Assembly: GCA_003415625.1 (NCBI GenBank)
Contig: PYIU01000003.1
Coordinates: 124,001 to 188,000, forward strand
Direction of reading: 5' to 3'
Length of the DNA: 64,000 nucleotides
Source: Aquanectria penicillioides
Lineage: Eukaryota > Ascomycota > Sordariomycetes > Hypocreales > Nectriaceae
The notes beneath the pieces are model-generated. The model was not told the origin of the DNA. It worked only from the letters and a program-made list of their open reading frames with translations, and made no database searches. The position numbers were made by a program, and so were the translations under genes. Positions 11,236 through 22,053 of this stretch are shown piece after piece. How positions within the stretch are numbered: the stretch's first letter is position 1; every line of letters starts with the position of its first letter.

Positions 11236-13110
11236 ATGGTGCAGCAATTACCATTCGAGGTACATCTACGAAGCTTATTCCCCTAATAAACTATGGAGCA
11301 ACCATCTCACTTAACACCGGGCGATAGCTCCGTCGCGCCTCGATATTCAAGGACCAAGGCTACGTCAATGGCAGCTGGGTAGAAGCAACATCGGAAAAGC
11401 GATTTGCAGTGACAGGTCAGTAAAATGCCCTGGTCTCAGGGGCAAAACTGACAACTTAAGATCCCGGTACTGGGAAAGATTGGGCTTCAGTTCCGGACAA
11501 TGATGCCGGCGATGTCGAAGCTGCAGTACAAGCTGCCCACCTGGCTTTTCTGTCATACAGCAAGATCAGCCCTCGTGTTCGTTCTCAGTGCCTGTTGAAA
11601 TGGGGTACACTCATCCAGGAAAATAAGGATGACTTGGCCAAGATCATTACCTTTGAAACTGGAAAGCCCATAGCTGAGTCCTTGGCTGAGATAGACTATG
11701 CTCTCAGCTCCACCTGGTGGTTCGCGGGTGAGGCAGACAGAATCCAGGGCACCTATTTCGATTCATCCACTCCTGGAAAGAAGGTCCTTACAATCAAAAA
11801 GCCCATTGGCGTGGTGGCAGCACTTGTCCCCTGGAATTTCCCGGTTGCGTAAGTGATCCTTGAATGACTACTCTTAGCAGCATAACTAACCTTGGTAGTA
11901 TGGTGGTCCGAAAGGCAGGGGCCGCTCTAGCCGCCGGTTGTACCATGGTAATCAAGCCATCTCCAGAGACTCCGTTGTCGGTGCTTGCACTCGCGCTGCT
12001 GACAGAAGAGGCTGGGTTCCCGAAAGGCGTTTTGAACATTCTCACAACTAGTCTAAGCAACACGCCAGCTTTGAGTGAAGCATTGTGTCGCCATCCTTTG
12101 GTCAAGAAAGTCACCTTTACTGGTTCCGTAAGTGACAATATTTTTTGGGCAGGCTTCAGCTAACCTTTGGCCGCAATACCAATAGACTAGAATTGGAAAG
12201 CTTGTGGCAAAGATATGCTCTGATGGACTCAAGAAGGTCACCCTTGAATTGGGGGGTAATTGCCCCTTTGTGATCTTTGATGATGCAGATCTGAATCAGG
12301 CAGCCGATGGTCAGGGGATATCTAACACGGTTATCAACTACTTAGCTGACATGGCGATAGCACTGATGGGTCTGAAGTGGAGAAACGCTGGTCAGGCGTG
12401 TATTAGTGCCAACCGAGTTTACGTGCAGTCAGGTGTTTACGAACGCTTTTCTGACATTATCACAGAGCGGACCTCGAAACTTGTCGTTGGCCATGGCAGC
12501 GTTGCTTCATCCACCATAGGACCAGTCACCACACCACAAAGCCTTCACCGAATATTAACACAAGTAGAGGATGCCAAGAACCACGGCGCAAGGATCTTGT
12601 TAGGAGGGGAGAAAGTGACGGCCACCTCAGGATATTTCTTCCAGCCGACGATTATTGCCGATGCGAAAAAGGAGATGCGCATCACTGATGAAGAAACATT
12701 TGGGCCGATTCTGACTCTTTACAAGTTCGAGACTGAAGCAGAGGCTGTCCAGTCAGCCAATAACACGCCAGTAAGTGCCCTGCTTTCAACTGCGCGTGCA
12801 TTCTTGCTAAATTGGCTTGCAGATGGGTCTGGCTTCTTACGTCTTCACAAAAGATCTGGATCGAGCCTGGAGGCTACTAGATGAGCTGGAGGCTGGTATG
12901 ATTGGCCTCAACACAAGTATTGGAACTTCATTCTGAGTCTGTTGAATCTCTATTCTGACTTTTATAGGTGCAATTTCTGGTGCTGAATCACCATTTGGAG
13001 GGTTGAAGGAATCCGGATATGGCAAAGAGGCGGGAAAAGATGTCGCGATCGAGGAATATCTTATCACCAAAGCAGCGTCACTTGCATTGGAGAGAAGCGC
13101 AAGGTTATGA
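11236..13110 (+). CDS. NAD(P)-dependent aldehyde dehydrogenase, succinate-semialdehyde type
   Basis: Oxidises an aldehyde to the acid. The closest pattern is succinate-semialdehyde dehydrogenase, the last step of GABA/putrescine breakdown. Exons 11236-11259, 11328-11415, 11461-11848, 11899-12127, 12186-12309, 12361-12770, 12823-12915 and 12968-13110. Seen: V-P-W-N-F-P nucleotide-binding region, F-T-G-S, L-E-L-G-G-N with the general-base Glu, and G-Q-A-C-I-S-A-N-R with the catalytic Cys at 12399-12401; P-F-G-G-L-K-E-S-G near the end. The intron 12310-12360 is 51 nt long, in frame and without a stop, so its retention would insert 17 residues just before the catalytic loop. Coding capacity is otherwise intact. 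Shares a bidirectional promoter with the aminotransferase. Confidence 0.92.
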
Positions 13111-13903
13111 ATGAAATGACAATCATCAGGTAGTGGTCTCAATAAACCAGGTGTTTACATGCAATAGATCGGTTCAAATAATACCATGTCAAGAATAAGA
13201 TAATGATGCCTGTGCATGTATTGTATCCATGTAGTTGGCGCGCCCGCGGGGTTCAGCCCCAAACACATTGACGGACACGCAGTTACGTAAATGAAGTGAG
13301 ACTAGGGCATAACCTATACTTATACTGCCAGGATCCATCATCCAAACCGGCTGTCAATTTATCTTCACCCAGATGGTTCCGGAGGTTCACAACTAATGGG
13401 TGGGATAAGACTTAGCTTCGCCCGCCTCCTATCTTTTGCCATCCGATACTCCGAGTTGCTTTGTACTCTATCCCCTGAACAATCCATTGATGCCATGATA
13501 CCATCATACCTATCCATACACAGATCAACGCGACTCAGCTTTCTCCACTCCACCCTCATGACCTTGATAAGCGTCCAGGCTAGAAGCTCAGACCGCATCC
13601 AGAGCATTGGGTCCACATGAAAACCGAACCCTCATTGGTCATCGGACATTTTCGGACTCATCGGAGGCGTGAACATGGCTCTCCGCCGATCGCACGACCG
13701 TCGGCCAAGGAGTTGATAGCAAACCTGACCGTCGGTGTGCGTCTTATCTCTGATGTAGTAGTCGTTCGTTTACGCGGCTTGAAAGGAACCACGGTTCCTT
13801 CCAATTGAAGGGCCCATCCCTCAGATGACCGTGGCTTGAAATTGGCATTCGCTCCCAACTGGTCAGATAGATATAACGAACGTGGATCCCGAAGTCGAGG
13901 CGA
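13111..13903. other. Intergenic region, permease promoter
   Basis: About 0.8 kb with no supportable gene. It carries two groups of TCCGA/TCGGA pentamers (13442-13454 and 13642-13665) upstream of the permease. Confidence 0.6.
13442..13665. promoter_or_regulatory. TCCGA/TCGGA motif groups upstream of the permease
   Basis: Five copies: 13442-13446 and 13450-13454, then three same-strand copies at 13642-13646, 13652-13656 and 13661-13665 with a period of 9-10 bases, about one helical turn. This is the densest group in the window and is the best candidate binding region for the cluster regulator. Confidence 0.45.
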
Positions 13904-15728
13904 ATGGTTCATCCCCCTCATCTCGACCGGCCGGAAAAAGCAAGTTCCAAGATGGCTGAGATGGACAACAAAGATATTGCTTCAATCACAAATGAGCCCG
14001 AGGTGGAAGTCGGCAAAGTCATCGCCGCCAACGATGTTGTCATTGATGATGGCGTCCGCCGTGCGCTCAAGTCCCGCCATCTCCAGATGATTGCCCTTGG
14101 TGGTGTCATCGGCCCCGGAACGTTCTATGCCACTGGCTTTGCATTGCAATACTCCGGCCCGGTCGGTTCCTTGATCGGCTACATCATCATCGGTATAGAT
14201 GTTTTCTTCGTCACCCAGTCTCTGGGTGAGATGGCCACTCTGTTTCCAACCACGGGTTCGTTCAACGAGTTTGCTGGCCGATTTGTAGATCCCGCTCTCT
14301 CATTCGCCCTTGGATGGAATTACTGGTACATGTGGGTCAGTGACTGCCTGAAAATGCATGCTGATGGGAAGATTTGAGACTAATATTCGCACCTCAGGGA
14401 ACTATCTTGGCAAACGAATACAATGGTGCTGCGTTGATTCTCAGCTTCTGGACTGACAAGCTACCAAACTATGCATGGATCTTGATCTGCTGGGTATTCT
14501 TCATGGGCACATCACTTCTGGGAGTCCTAGTCTATGGAGAAATGGAGTTTTGGCTGGCCTCGTTCAAGTTTGCCGTGACAATCATTCTATACGTCGTTGC
14601 AATGTAAGTTCTACTCACGACCAACACTCCTATCAAAGCTTGTGCCTGACCGAATCCAGTCTCATCGATACAGGAGCCATCGGAGGCGATTACATTGGCT
14701 TCCGTTATTGGAAAGACCCCGGCCCGTTCGCGAATGGCATCAACGGATTTGGAAAAGTCCTGGTCCTTGCAGCCGTCATGTACTCGGGCACAGAGGCTGT
14801 TGCTATCACCGGTGGCGAGTCTCGAAACCCCAAGAAAGATATTCCCAAAGCGCTCAAGCAAACATTCTGGCGTATTCTAATTGTATACGTGGGTATGGTC
14901 TTCTTCACTGGCCTGATAGTTCCGTCAAACTCCAAGGCCTTGCTGAATGCAGGCTCCAAATCGGCGTCATCCCCCTTCACCGTGGCACTCAACCAGGCTG
15001 GTTGGGCAGGTGCTGGGAACTTGATTAACGCAATCATTATCATGACTCTCCTGTCTTCGATCAACTCAGCCATCTACATCGCCAGTCGTACGATTTTTGC
15101 CCAGGCCAAGGTCGGAAGAGCACCTGATTTCCTCGCAAAGACCACCTCCAACGGAGTGCCCGTCAATGCCATTGTTTTCACCAATTTGTTCGGCTTGATC
15201 TCCCTGCTAAACATTTCCGAGAACGCGGGGAATGTCTTCAGCTACTTGTTATCCATCTCCGGCGCTGCGGCATATATTGCTTGGGCTTTTATTGGCTTGA
15301 CGCACATCCGATTCCGTAAGGCGATGAAGGCCCAAGACGTGCCGGTCTCATCGCTCCCATTCCAGTCGTTCGGATATCCATATGTCCCTTGGGTCTTATT
15401 CGCCGGCAACATCTTCCTGGTCCTCATTTCTGGATACACCACTCTCTTGCATCCTTTTGATCTCAAGGGCTTCATCTTTTCGTACCTTGTTATTCCTCTT
15501 TTCATTGTTCTTTACATTGGATGGAAATTATATCACAGTAAGTTCTTCTTAATCTTAAATGCCCTTGGCCAGTTCTTTAACCGTGAGAATTTAGAAACGA
15601 AATGGGTTGATGTTACCGAAGCCGATCTCACCAGCGGAAGAAGGGAGTGGCTTGGGGGCAATGACGAGGAGGAAGTGGTTTCTGGTAATAACTTGTTTAA
15701 GAGGGTGAAGAATATAGTTGTAGGTTAG
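13904..15728 (+). CDS. Amino-acid permease (APC superfamily, YAT-like)
   Basis: Plasma-membrane proton-coupled amino-acid transporter. Exons 13904-14335, 14398-14603, 14660-15537 and 15595-15728. The N-terminus has the family segment L-K-S-R-H-L-Q-M-I-A-L-G-G-V-I-G-P-G before transmembrane helix 1, and about twelve hydrophobic segments follow. The C-terminal tail has W-V-D-V-T-E-A-D-L-x-S-G-R-R-E typical of yeast/fungal amino-acid permeases. The start could also be the Met at 13952. The last intron (15538-15594, 57 nt) keeps the frame open if retained, but splicing it restores the normal short H-K-T-K-W join. It fits uptake of the amino acid or amine used by the cluster. Confidence 0.9.
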
Positions 15729-16975
15729 GCTGATCGCTGAGTTCTCATGTTTCTTATCAGCCAAAATCCACATATTCGTTTCTTACTTTCAATTGTTGCC
15801 AGTCGTATTCATGGGAGAAATTTATGCAGTCATTGAGGCTTAACTCTAGCTTTATCCGAATATCTCAAGTCTCGTTTTGCTACTTTAATTGAGTCTAATT
15901 TCCACTTCCAACCTCCCCGCACATATTTTTCACATTGAACCTGTCGTCAAGCATCACCATTAGCCGGGGCTCATATGATTCAACAGGATAGACTACCCAG
16001 GAAGCAAACAATAATCAGCACTAGGGTGGATTTCAATCAACAACTGCGGCTGATTTAGCCAGCACACATGTACCAGCCTTCGATCAAATCCACTCTTAAC
16101 CCTACTGAAGATGATATTTATCTTTGCGAGACCCGTGACCTGGAATACCGGAACATACATGCGCTGTTATGAGTAGGTGATGATATATAAGAAATGTCTT
16201 GGAGCAGAATTTAAATTCGGAAATGACTCCGCGTCAACAATCCTATAGAGCTATCCCTGTTGGGCATGACACCGTCTCATATCTTTGCTGAGGAGTCAAT
16301 TCTGCAACATGGCATGCGCGATTCAAGCTAGACATAGTTCAGCTATTATGAACTATCTGAAGACTTTGATGTACTCTTGCTCCAGAGCTTATGACACAGA
16401 TTTAGTTATAAATACGGAGCAGGCCCTGGACCAAGTTGATCGGAACCATCCTCAATGTTTCATGTCTTCGACATTGCTGATACGGCAGTTTTGTTGTCCC
16501 CAAACTGATGCGGCCAAGTTTGTTGATAAGACATTGCGATGAACTAGGAACATCCTAGGCCTGCGCATGTCCATCCCCTGCCGTCGCCGGATAGTTGTCG
16601 GACTCGAGCCCGATGACAGAACTCCGCTCCACTCCGATGCCCTTATCATCCGCCAATCATCGCACTACCCCGACTCGGGCCTTCCTTACCGATGCGCTAA
16701 GCTAACACCCTTCGGAGTTGTAAGACGGGCCAAAGAGCAATCTAAGGTCAAGGATAGCGTCAGAGCTTCGATCCGTGAATGATGGTAGCAATGCTTGATA
16801 GGATGAACTTCAAACCCTTGCCTCCTCGTTCCCTATTCTTCTTCTATTGAAATACTAAATTGCAGGTTCAATCTTGCATCTTGATTCAGTTTCACTCAGA
16901 TTTATTTGGCTCTTCCTTCAATTCATATTTACTTGTTGCATCTCAGCATCAGTGCTCTTATTTTCCGTTGGCATC
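15729..16975. other. Intergenic region
   Basis: About 1.2 kb without a supportable gene. The proximal part upstream of the SnoaL-like gene contains TCCGA/TCGGA copies at 16598-16602, 16633-16637 and 16712-16716. Confidence 0.6.
16598..16716. promoter_or_regulatory. TCCGA/TCGGA motif group upstream of the SnoaL-like gene
   Basis: Three pentamer copies in 119 bases, 260-380 bases before the ATG. The nearby CCGATGCGCTAA stretch (16689-16700) also occurs at 7958-7969 beside the inverted site in the TF1/GATase promoter. Confidence 0.4.
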
Positions 16976-17532
16976 ATGGCTCCCAGTGCAAAGACTTTCG
17001 AAAGCGACGACAGCGTCCTTGACCCTGCCATCAAGTCTCATATTGCAACCTTGTATGCTGCCGTGGACAACAAGGATCTTGAAACCTGGGGTGCGCACTT
17101 TACCGAGGATGCCGAGTTAAAGAAGGGAACATCCAATGTCAAGGGACGAGACCGTAAGGACATTGAAACCAAGATCCACTGCTTTGAACGAATTCTCTAA
17201 TTTATACCCTTCGCAGGTCTTGTTGAGCTTGTGACAAAGTCGTGGGCCAATTTCCAAAGCCGTGATCACATTGTCTACGCAGTCTTTCCATTTGGACACA
17301 AAGCAGAGGAGGTGATGATGCACGGGCGAAGCAATAATGTGTCCAAGGATGGCGAGGCCAATACCTTTACTTGGGCCGCGAGAATGCACTTTAAGAGGAG
17401 CGAAGATGGAAAGGTTCTGATTGACAAGTACACCATCATTGTGGTAAGCTCGGAGAATTCTTGGACTCGGTGTTGTACCTTCAATTGGCGAGTGACTAAC
17501 ATTTCTAGGACCCTCACCCATCGACTCTGTAA
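16976..17532 (+). CDS. Small SnoaL/NTF2-like protein
   Basis: Exons 16976-17153, 17217-17443 and 17509-17532 give about 142 residues ending D-P-H-P-S-T-L. The N-terminal helix pattern (I-A-T-L-Y-A-A-V-D-N-K-D-L-E-T-W-G), a F-T-E-D-A-E-L strand and the later V-Y-A-V-F-P and W-A-A-R-M-H-F strands match the SnoaL-like cone fold common in fungal small proteins of metabolic clusters. No catalytic residue can be assigned. The substrate and activity are unknown. Its promoter shares the cluster pentamer, so it may belong with the amine genes. Confidence 0.75.
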
Positions 17533-18274
17533 GAGCTTGGTATTTTGGCACGAAACTTTAGTGACTTCTCTTTCCACATTGGCCGCCAATTTTAGGACCC
17601 CTCCTACATACCTCAACTTCGACTCGGCGTTGAATTAGCCCCCATCGTAGTAGAGCTAACGGGAAATTTCGATGTCAACGATCTGCAAATCTGAACATAG
17701 AGGTAGTCAAAATATAATAGATTATGGGACAAGAAGATATGTAGCCCACAGGAAACAAGAAACTCAGTCAAGGTCAAGATGTCATTACATACGTGACCCC
17801 CCAAAGCACCGCCAATGGCTCCACCAGAGAAATCGATGAATGCACACCAGCCAAAAATTGCCCAGTTATTGTCAGTAACACCATGCTGAAATTATGATCA
17901 AAGACGGAGAGATTACCGTTACAACGATGATACGGCAATATTCGTCTTTTCGTTTTTTTTTTTTAATAATCAGGGTCTTATTGGGTAAACCACTCTTTAT
18001 TGTGGGTTGGCAATGTTGAGTATGTCGGGAAAAGAAATATCACGGGGTAGCCATTGCTGCAGAACTAAGGACGGGGCAGCATACTAGCAACACAGAATTT
18101 ACGCGTAAGAGAATCTTCAGAATGCAAGACATATGAAATTTTTCAAACTAAATCAATCTAAATACTAAGGGACGGAATATGAAAGTTGATGATGAGTTCA
18201 AGGAGCGACCAGAGTAACACGGTTATAAAACAATCCCCAATAAGCTACGCACCACCAAACCCTTTTTATGTTGG
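17533..18274. other. Intergenic region
   Basis: About 0.7 kb, AT-rich with a poly-T tract near 17950. No gene or RNA supported. Confidence 0.6.
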
Positions 18275-19237
18275 CTAAAGTGGGTACCCTGCGTGAGAAG
18301 TCTCATCAAAGTAGAGGACTTGAGGGGAATTGATTTGGTAGCCTTGAATTTCGGCTCCATCGTCGGGGTCCAAGACATGGGTGCAATTCTTCCAGCGACC
18401 TGAAAACGGGGGAATGTCAGGCTTATAACCGGCTCCGAGCTGAACCCATCTGGGCGCATTAAGCTGAACACCTCGTCCAGTTTTTTTCATTCCATTGTAA
18501 CGACAAAAAATATTAAGCGGCGGGAGAGGCTGCCTTTCCATCGTGGGAGGAACATGGAGAACGGGGGCATTGAGTTGGTGTATCCTGGGACCGGCTTCAC
18601 AATCCTCCCACTCAGGGTCAGGTGTGTTTGGCCCCGGAGAAGACTTAGCGCCAGCTTGTTCTTGTTGCGAAATTACTTGCACCAACGCCATTTGATGACG
18701 TGTAGCAGACGAGTTGGGCGGATAAGTCTTGTTGTACGTGGAGGGCTTGTCGGACGCAGATGGGCTAGCGTCCGAAGTGCCCTGGTCATCGCGTGAGCGA
18801 TTAGAAGACTGAGAGGAGTTTTCGTTCATGATTTTGAGATCGCTTTGGATCTGGTGCAGTGCCCGGGATTGAGTCTCTTGGATAGCCAGAGAGAGGTTTG
18901 CCTTCTGACGCTCGAGGCTGGCAAACAGGTTGAGAATGTCTCGTTCACGGGATAGGAGAGCCCAAGTGCGCATATAGCGTCCCTTTTGGAGTACAGCGCT
19001 GATGCAGTTGTCCTCAATGATGGATAAGATGTTTTGTGTTTGGAGCCCGACTTCAACTGTCTGAAGCAAAGGGTTCTTAGAAACTGTGTCTGAAAGGTTG
19101 CGAAGCTCCTGGAGCTGATGATGATATTTTTCCAGCGTCGAAGAACCCCCTTTTATCTTCCTCATCGACTCCATTAAAGAGAAGCACATCATGGCTAGCT
19201 GGGCCGCAGTAGCGGCCACCCCAACAATCTCTGCCAT
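18275..19237 (-). CDS. Hypothetical protein with fungal STAND/NLR-type N-terminal domain
   Basis: Single-exon frame of 320 residues. The N-terminus (M-A-E-I-V-G-V-A-A-T-A-A-Q-L-A) and the following helices are typical of the short helical domain at the front of fungal NLR/STAND proteins and related stand-alone proteins (SesA/AzpL-N-like). Residues about 40-150 are predicted helical with a coiled-coil look; 150-235 is Ser/Pro/Gln-rich and disordered; the last 85 residues, rich in Trp, Pro and Gly, look like a small folded tail I do not recognise. No nucleotide-binding or repeat domain follows. Possible role in self-recognition signalling is inferred from the N-terminus only. Confidence 0.65.
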   Translation of the reverse strand: MAEIVGVAATAAQLAMMCFSLMESMRKIKGGSSTLEKYHHQLQELRNLSDTVSKNPLLQTVEVGLQTQNILSIIEDNCISAVLQKGRYMRTWALLSRERDILNLFASLERQKANLSLAIQETQSRALHQIQSDLKIMNENSSQSSNRSRDDQGTSDASPSASDKPSTYNKTYPPNSSATRHQMALVQVISQQEQAGAKSSPGPNTPDPEWEDCEAGPRIHQLNAPVLHVPPTMERQPLPPLNIFCRYNGMKKTGRGVQLNAPRWVQLGAGYKPDIPPFSGRWKNCTHVLDPDDGAEIQGYQINSPQVLYFDETSHAGYPL

Positions 19238-20937
19238 GGTTCAGGCTCGAAGGCAAGGCGACATGGCGATGGCTCGACGCGGGCGCTAGAGGGCTTGACC
19301 GATGAAAAGTTGAAAGGCGGTGAAGATGCCGAGTTAACGCAGGATTGCGACGTTCACGATAGTTTCCCTGCTGAAGAACGGGTCGGTATGGTGTGCGAAT
19401 GTGCAAAATGGTAGAGGTTGCGGCGACGTGGCACAGAAAGGAGGTCAATGAAACGGTGGTGTGGCCACTTGGCCAGACGTCCAAGACGGAATGAATGCGA
19501 TGTTGGGCATCAGGTTGGGTTATGAGAAGGAAAAAATTTTCAGGAGGTGTAAATCCAAGTTATGGTAGAGCCTCATCCCATGGTATGGCAGCCGGGTGGA
19601 GGATGGGGGCCAACAATTCACTCTGGATGAGAAATCATTGGAAGAATCGAGAAGGGTATAAGGGAAAAGGCAACCAACCTTAGGCTAGATGAAGGAATTT
19701 GGATGACAGGTGCATGAAATGATGCATATCAAGGCGTCGTGATGATTACGGAGGGCCCGAATGTCAGGCCTAGGTTACCCAACACGTTGAATACGGCTGG
19801 AAAATCGTCAAGGCTGTTGAGGGGGATATCTTTTCCGTCCGGTCAAGACTTGTAAGCAAAGCGAAGTCAGTGTGTGGTTCATTCTAATCAAGGCCTTTTT
19901 AGGGATTCTGTAGTTGTAATCTTGCCTCACTCAGCAATATTGTCCTCATAGAGGTGGTAAGGCGTAGGTTAGGGAAAGAGATCAAATGGTGCGTGCAAAT
20001 CAAGGGTCAGGTTGAATGCCCAAAGACGCTTGCATCAGAAAAAAAAAAGGGACCGACAAGACGGTGTGAATGAGGTGGCGGCAGTTGAACTTGGCCAAAG
20101 GTCGACGAGGCTCAAGGGACAGGAGCTCCGATACCTCCGGGGACAGTCAAGCTTTGAAAACAAGGAGAACGATACACGAGGGGGAAAGCAGCATGGTCAA
20201 GAAGTCTTCATAATTAGAATTCTTGATGGCTAGGCACATCTGCCAAGAACGCAACACATACGCTATCTGCCAACTGCATAGCTTCAAGGCGGCCGATGAG
20301 GCGGGCAAGCTGCCCATGTGAATGCGTGCAGGACATGTATGCCCAACATACCATCACCCATGGCAAGTGCACTACCGGTGCTACCCTGGCCCCGCAAGGG
20401 ACGATGGGACCGCAATAGTCTCTTACATGAACGTGGAGAGGGCGCAGATACTTTGATGAAGGGGATTTGTAGTGCAGAACTGCGTTGATGTGTTGGTGTT
20501 TTTAACACCTCTGCGGAGTGTGGTTTGACTAGATAGGAAAATCTCTGAGTGAATCGATTCCTACCAAGTTGACAGACATTACGGCTCAACGACTGAGGTA
20601 TATACCCATACTGTACGTCACGTTGTGTCCAAAGTACCTGTACTTGGGGCATCCTTAATCTGACCCCTCCTCCACGACCGCACCACACCTACTGACACGG
20701 AAATATTAGGTGCCTAGGGAAAGGTGGCTGCTGATTTAGGGAAGTGGAAAGGGAAAAAGTAAAACAGCAAGAGTCGCTCTCAACTATCAATACCTACCTC
20801 CTCTGCTGCCCATTCTGTTTGTCCAGATCCATGTGAGTAAGGGTCTATAGAGTACCACAATCCCAAATTAGATATGAATTGAGCAGATTGACCAATTTAA
20901 GTCGCTTGACCTGGTTGAATCATGATGAGCAGCTTAC
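19238..20937. other. Intergenic region
   Basis: About 1.7 kb. Only short, featureless frames on both strands. Nothing supported. Confidence 0.55.
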
Positions 20938-22053
20938 ATGGAAGCTGAAGCATCCGAGGCTCTAAATAGCCCCCTGGGAGCGTCTGCCAATGCCGTGCCG
21001 CCACGGACTGGGTCTGCGTTTCTCTGCAGACCCCTGTCCATGAGTCCATCGTCCGAAGGGGACAAGCCCTCGGCTAGGTTCCACACGCACAAGCACGGGA
21101 CAACTCACCGTTTTTGCCGTCCCCCATTGCAAACTCATCCGTTATTAGAGCAGCGACCAATTGATTGCTCCATGGACAGGCGAACGCGGGCACAGAGCCC
21201 ACACCATTGCCAGCGCGGGCACGAATATGACGTCCAATCCCAGCCCCATTCGCCCGGGCGGGCGAGCGAGGCGGACTTGGTTCCGACGACAGCCATGACG
21301 ATGTCACCATCCCAGACACGCCGGACTGACATGACGCAGGTTGACACAGAGTCTCGGATTGCCCCAGATGGTGGTGCTACAGCGACCACCACAGCCCCCA
21401 GCCCCTCCACGATCGCCCCAAACGCACTCGGTGCAGCGACACCAACATTTACAGCGAGCGGTGCTTGTCAGCGAGACGGAAACCAGTTCAACGGACCATA
21501 CAAAAAGGAAGAGGTGGCACAGTCAAGCGTGACCAACATCATCGCACCCGCCAAGGTCGAGCATATGGTCGTGAATAATTACAATAATGCGTCTTCACAG
21601 TCGCAGCTCGTCAATACGCCCCTGGAGAGGGCGGCAAGATGCTCTCGCTGTCAAGTTCCGTGTCAAGCTCTGTGTCAAGCCTGCGGGTGCGATTCTGGGC
21701 AGAACGACAAAAGGCCTGAACTTCCTGGGCAAGGTTCACATAATGATGGCCATGACCTGTTGGCTAATGAGAATAGGACCCGCCATGATGAACCTCGATT
21801 AGGCCAAGCCGCCGGCTTTGTAGTGTTACTTGCAGGAGGCTTCACATATGTAGGTGCACACCTGCCGCTTTGGTCCAGCCATCCCTATCCCTGGCCGTGT
21901 GGGAAAAGAAACTGTGTGCCAACCGCTGAGCAATCCCTCGTCCAGGTGTGTTTAATTTGCTGTTGCTCGTTTGCCATGTGTTGGTTGGTCGCCTGTCGTG
22001 CACACCAACTGTTGAACGCCCGCGTCCTGTGCGAGAAGACGCTTGGCCAATGA
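20938..22053 (+). CDS. Doubtful open frame, low-complexity protein
   Basis: Open for 371 codons but compositionally Pro/Thr/Ser/His-rich, and no domain is recognised. A short segment at 21478-21495 encodes G-N-Q-F-N-G followed some residues later by V-N-N-Y-N-N; such Asn/Gly patterns occur in fungal amyloid signalling motifs, but also by chance. A cysteine-rich patch follows (C-S-R-C-x3-C). There is no evidence for splicing or conservation. Could be a chance frame in GC-rich DNA. Confidence 0.25.
   Translation: MEAEASEALNSPLGASANAVPPRTGSAFLCRPLSMSPSSEGDKPSARFHTHKHGTTHRFCRPPLQTHPLLEQRPIDCSMDRRTRAQSPHHCQRGHEYDVQSQPHSPGRASEADLVPTTAMTMSPSQTRRTDMTQVDTESRIAPDGGATATTTAPSPSTIAPNALGAATPTFTASGACQRDGNQFNGPYKKEEVAQSSVTNIIAPAKVEHMVVNNYNNASSQSQLVNTPLERAARCSRCQVPCQALCQACGCDSGQNDKRPELPGQGSHNDGHDLLANENRTRHDEPRLGQAAGFVVLLAGGFTYVGAHLPLWSSHPYPWPCGKRNCVPTAEQSLVQVCLICCCSFAMCWLVACRAHQLLNARVLCEKTLGQ

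Noticed and set aside
21074..21410. Antisense frames within the 371-codon GC-rich frame
   Set aside because: Compositional by-products of GC-rich DNA without any recognisable domain.
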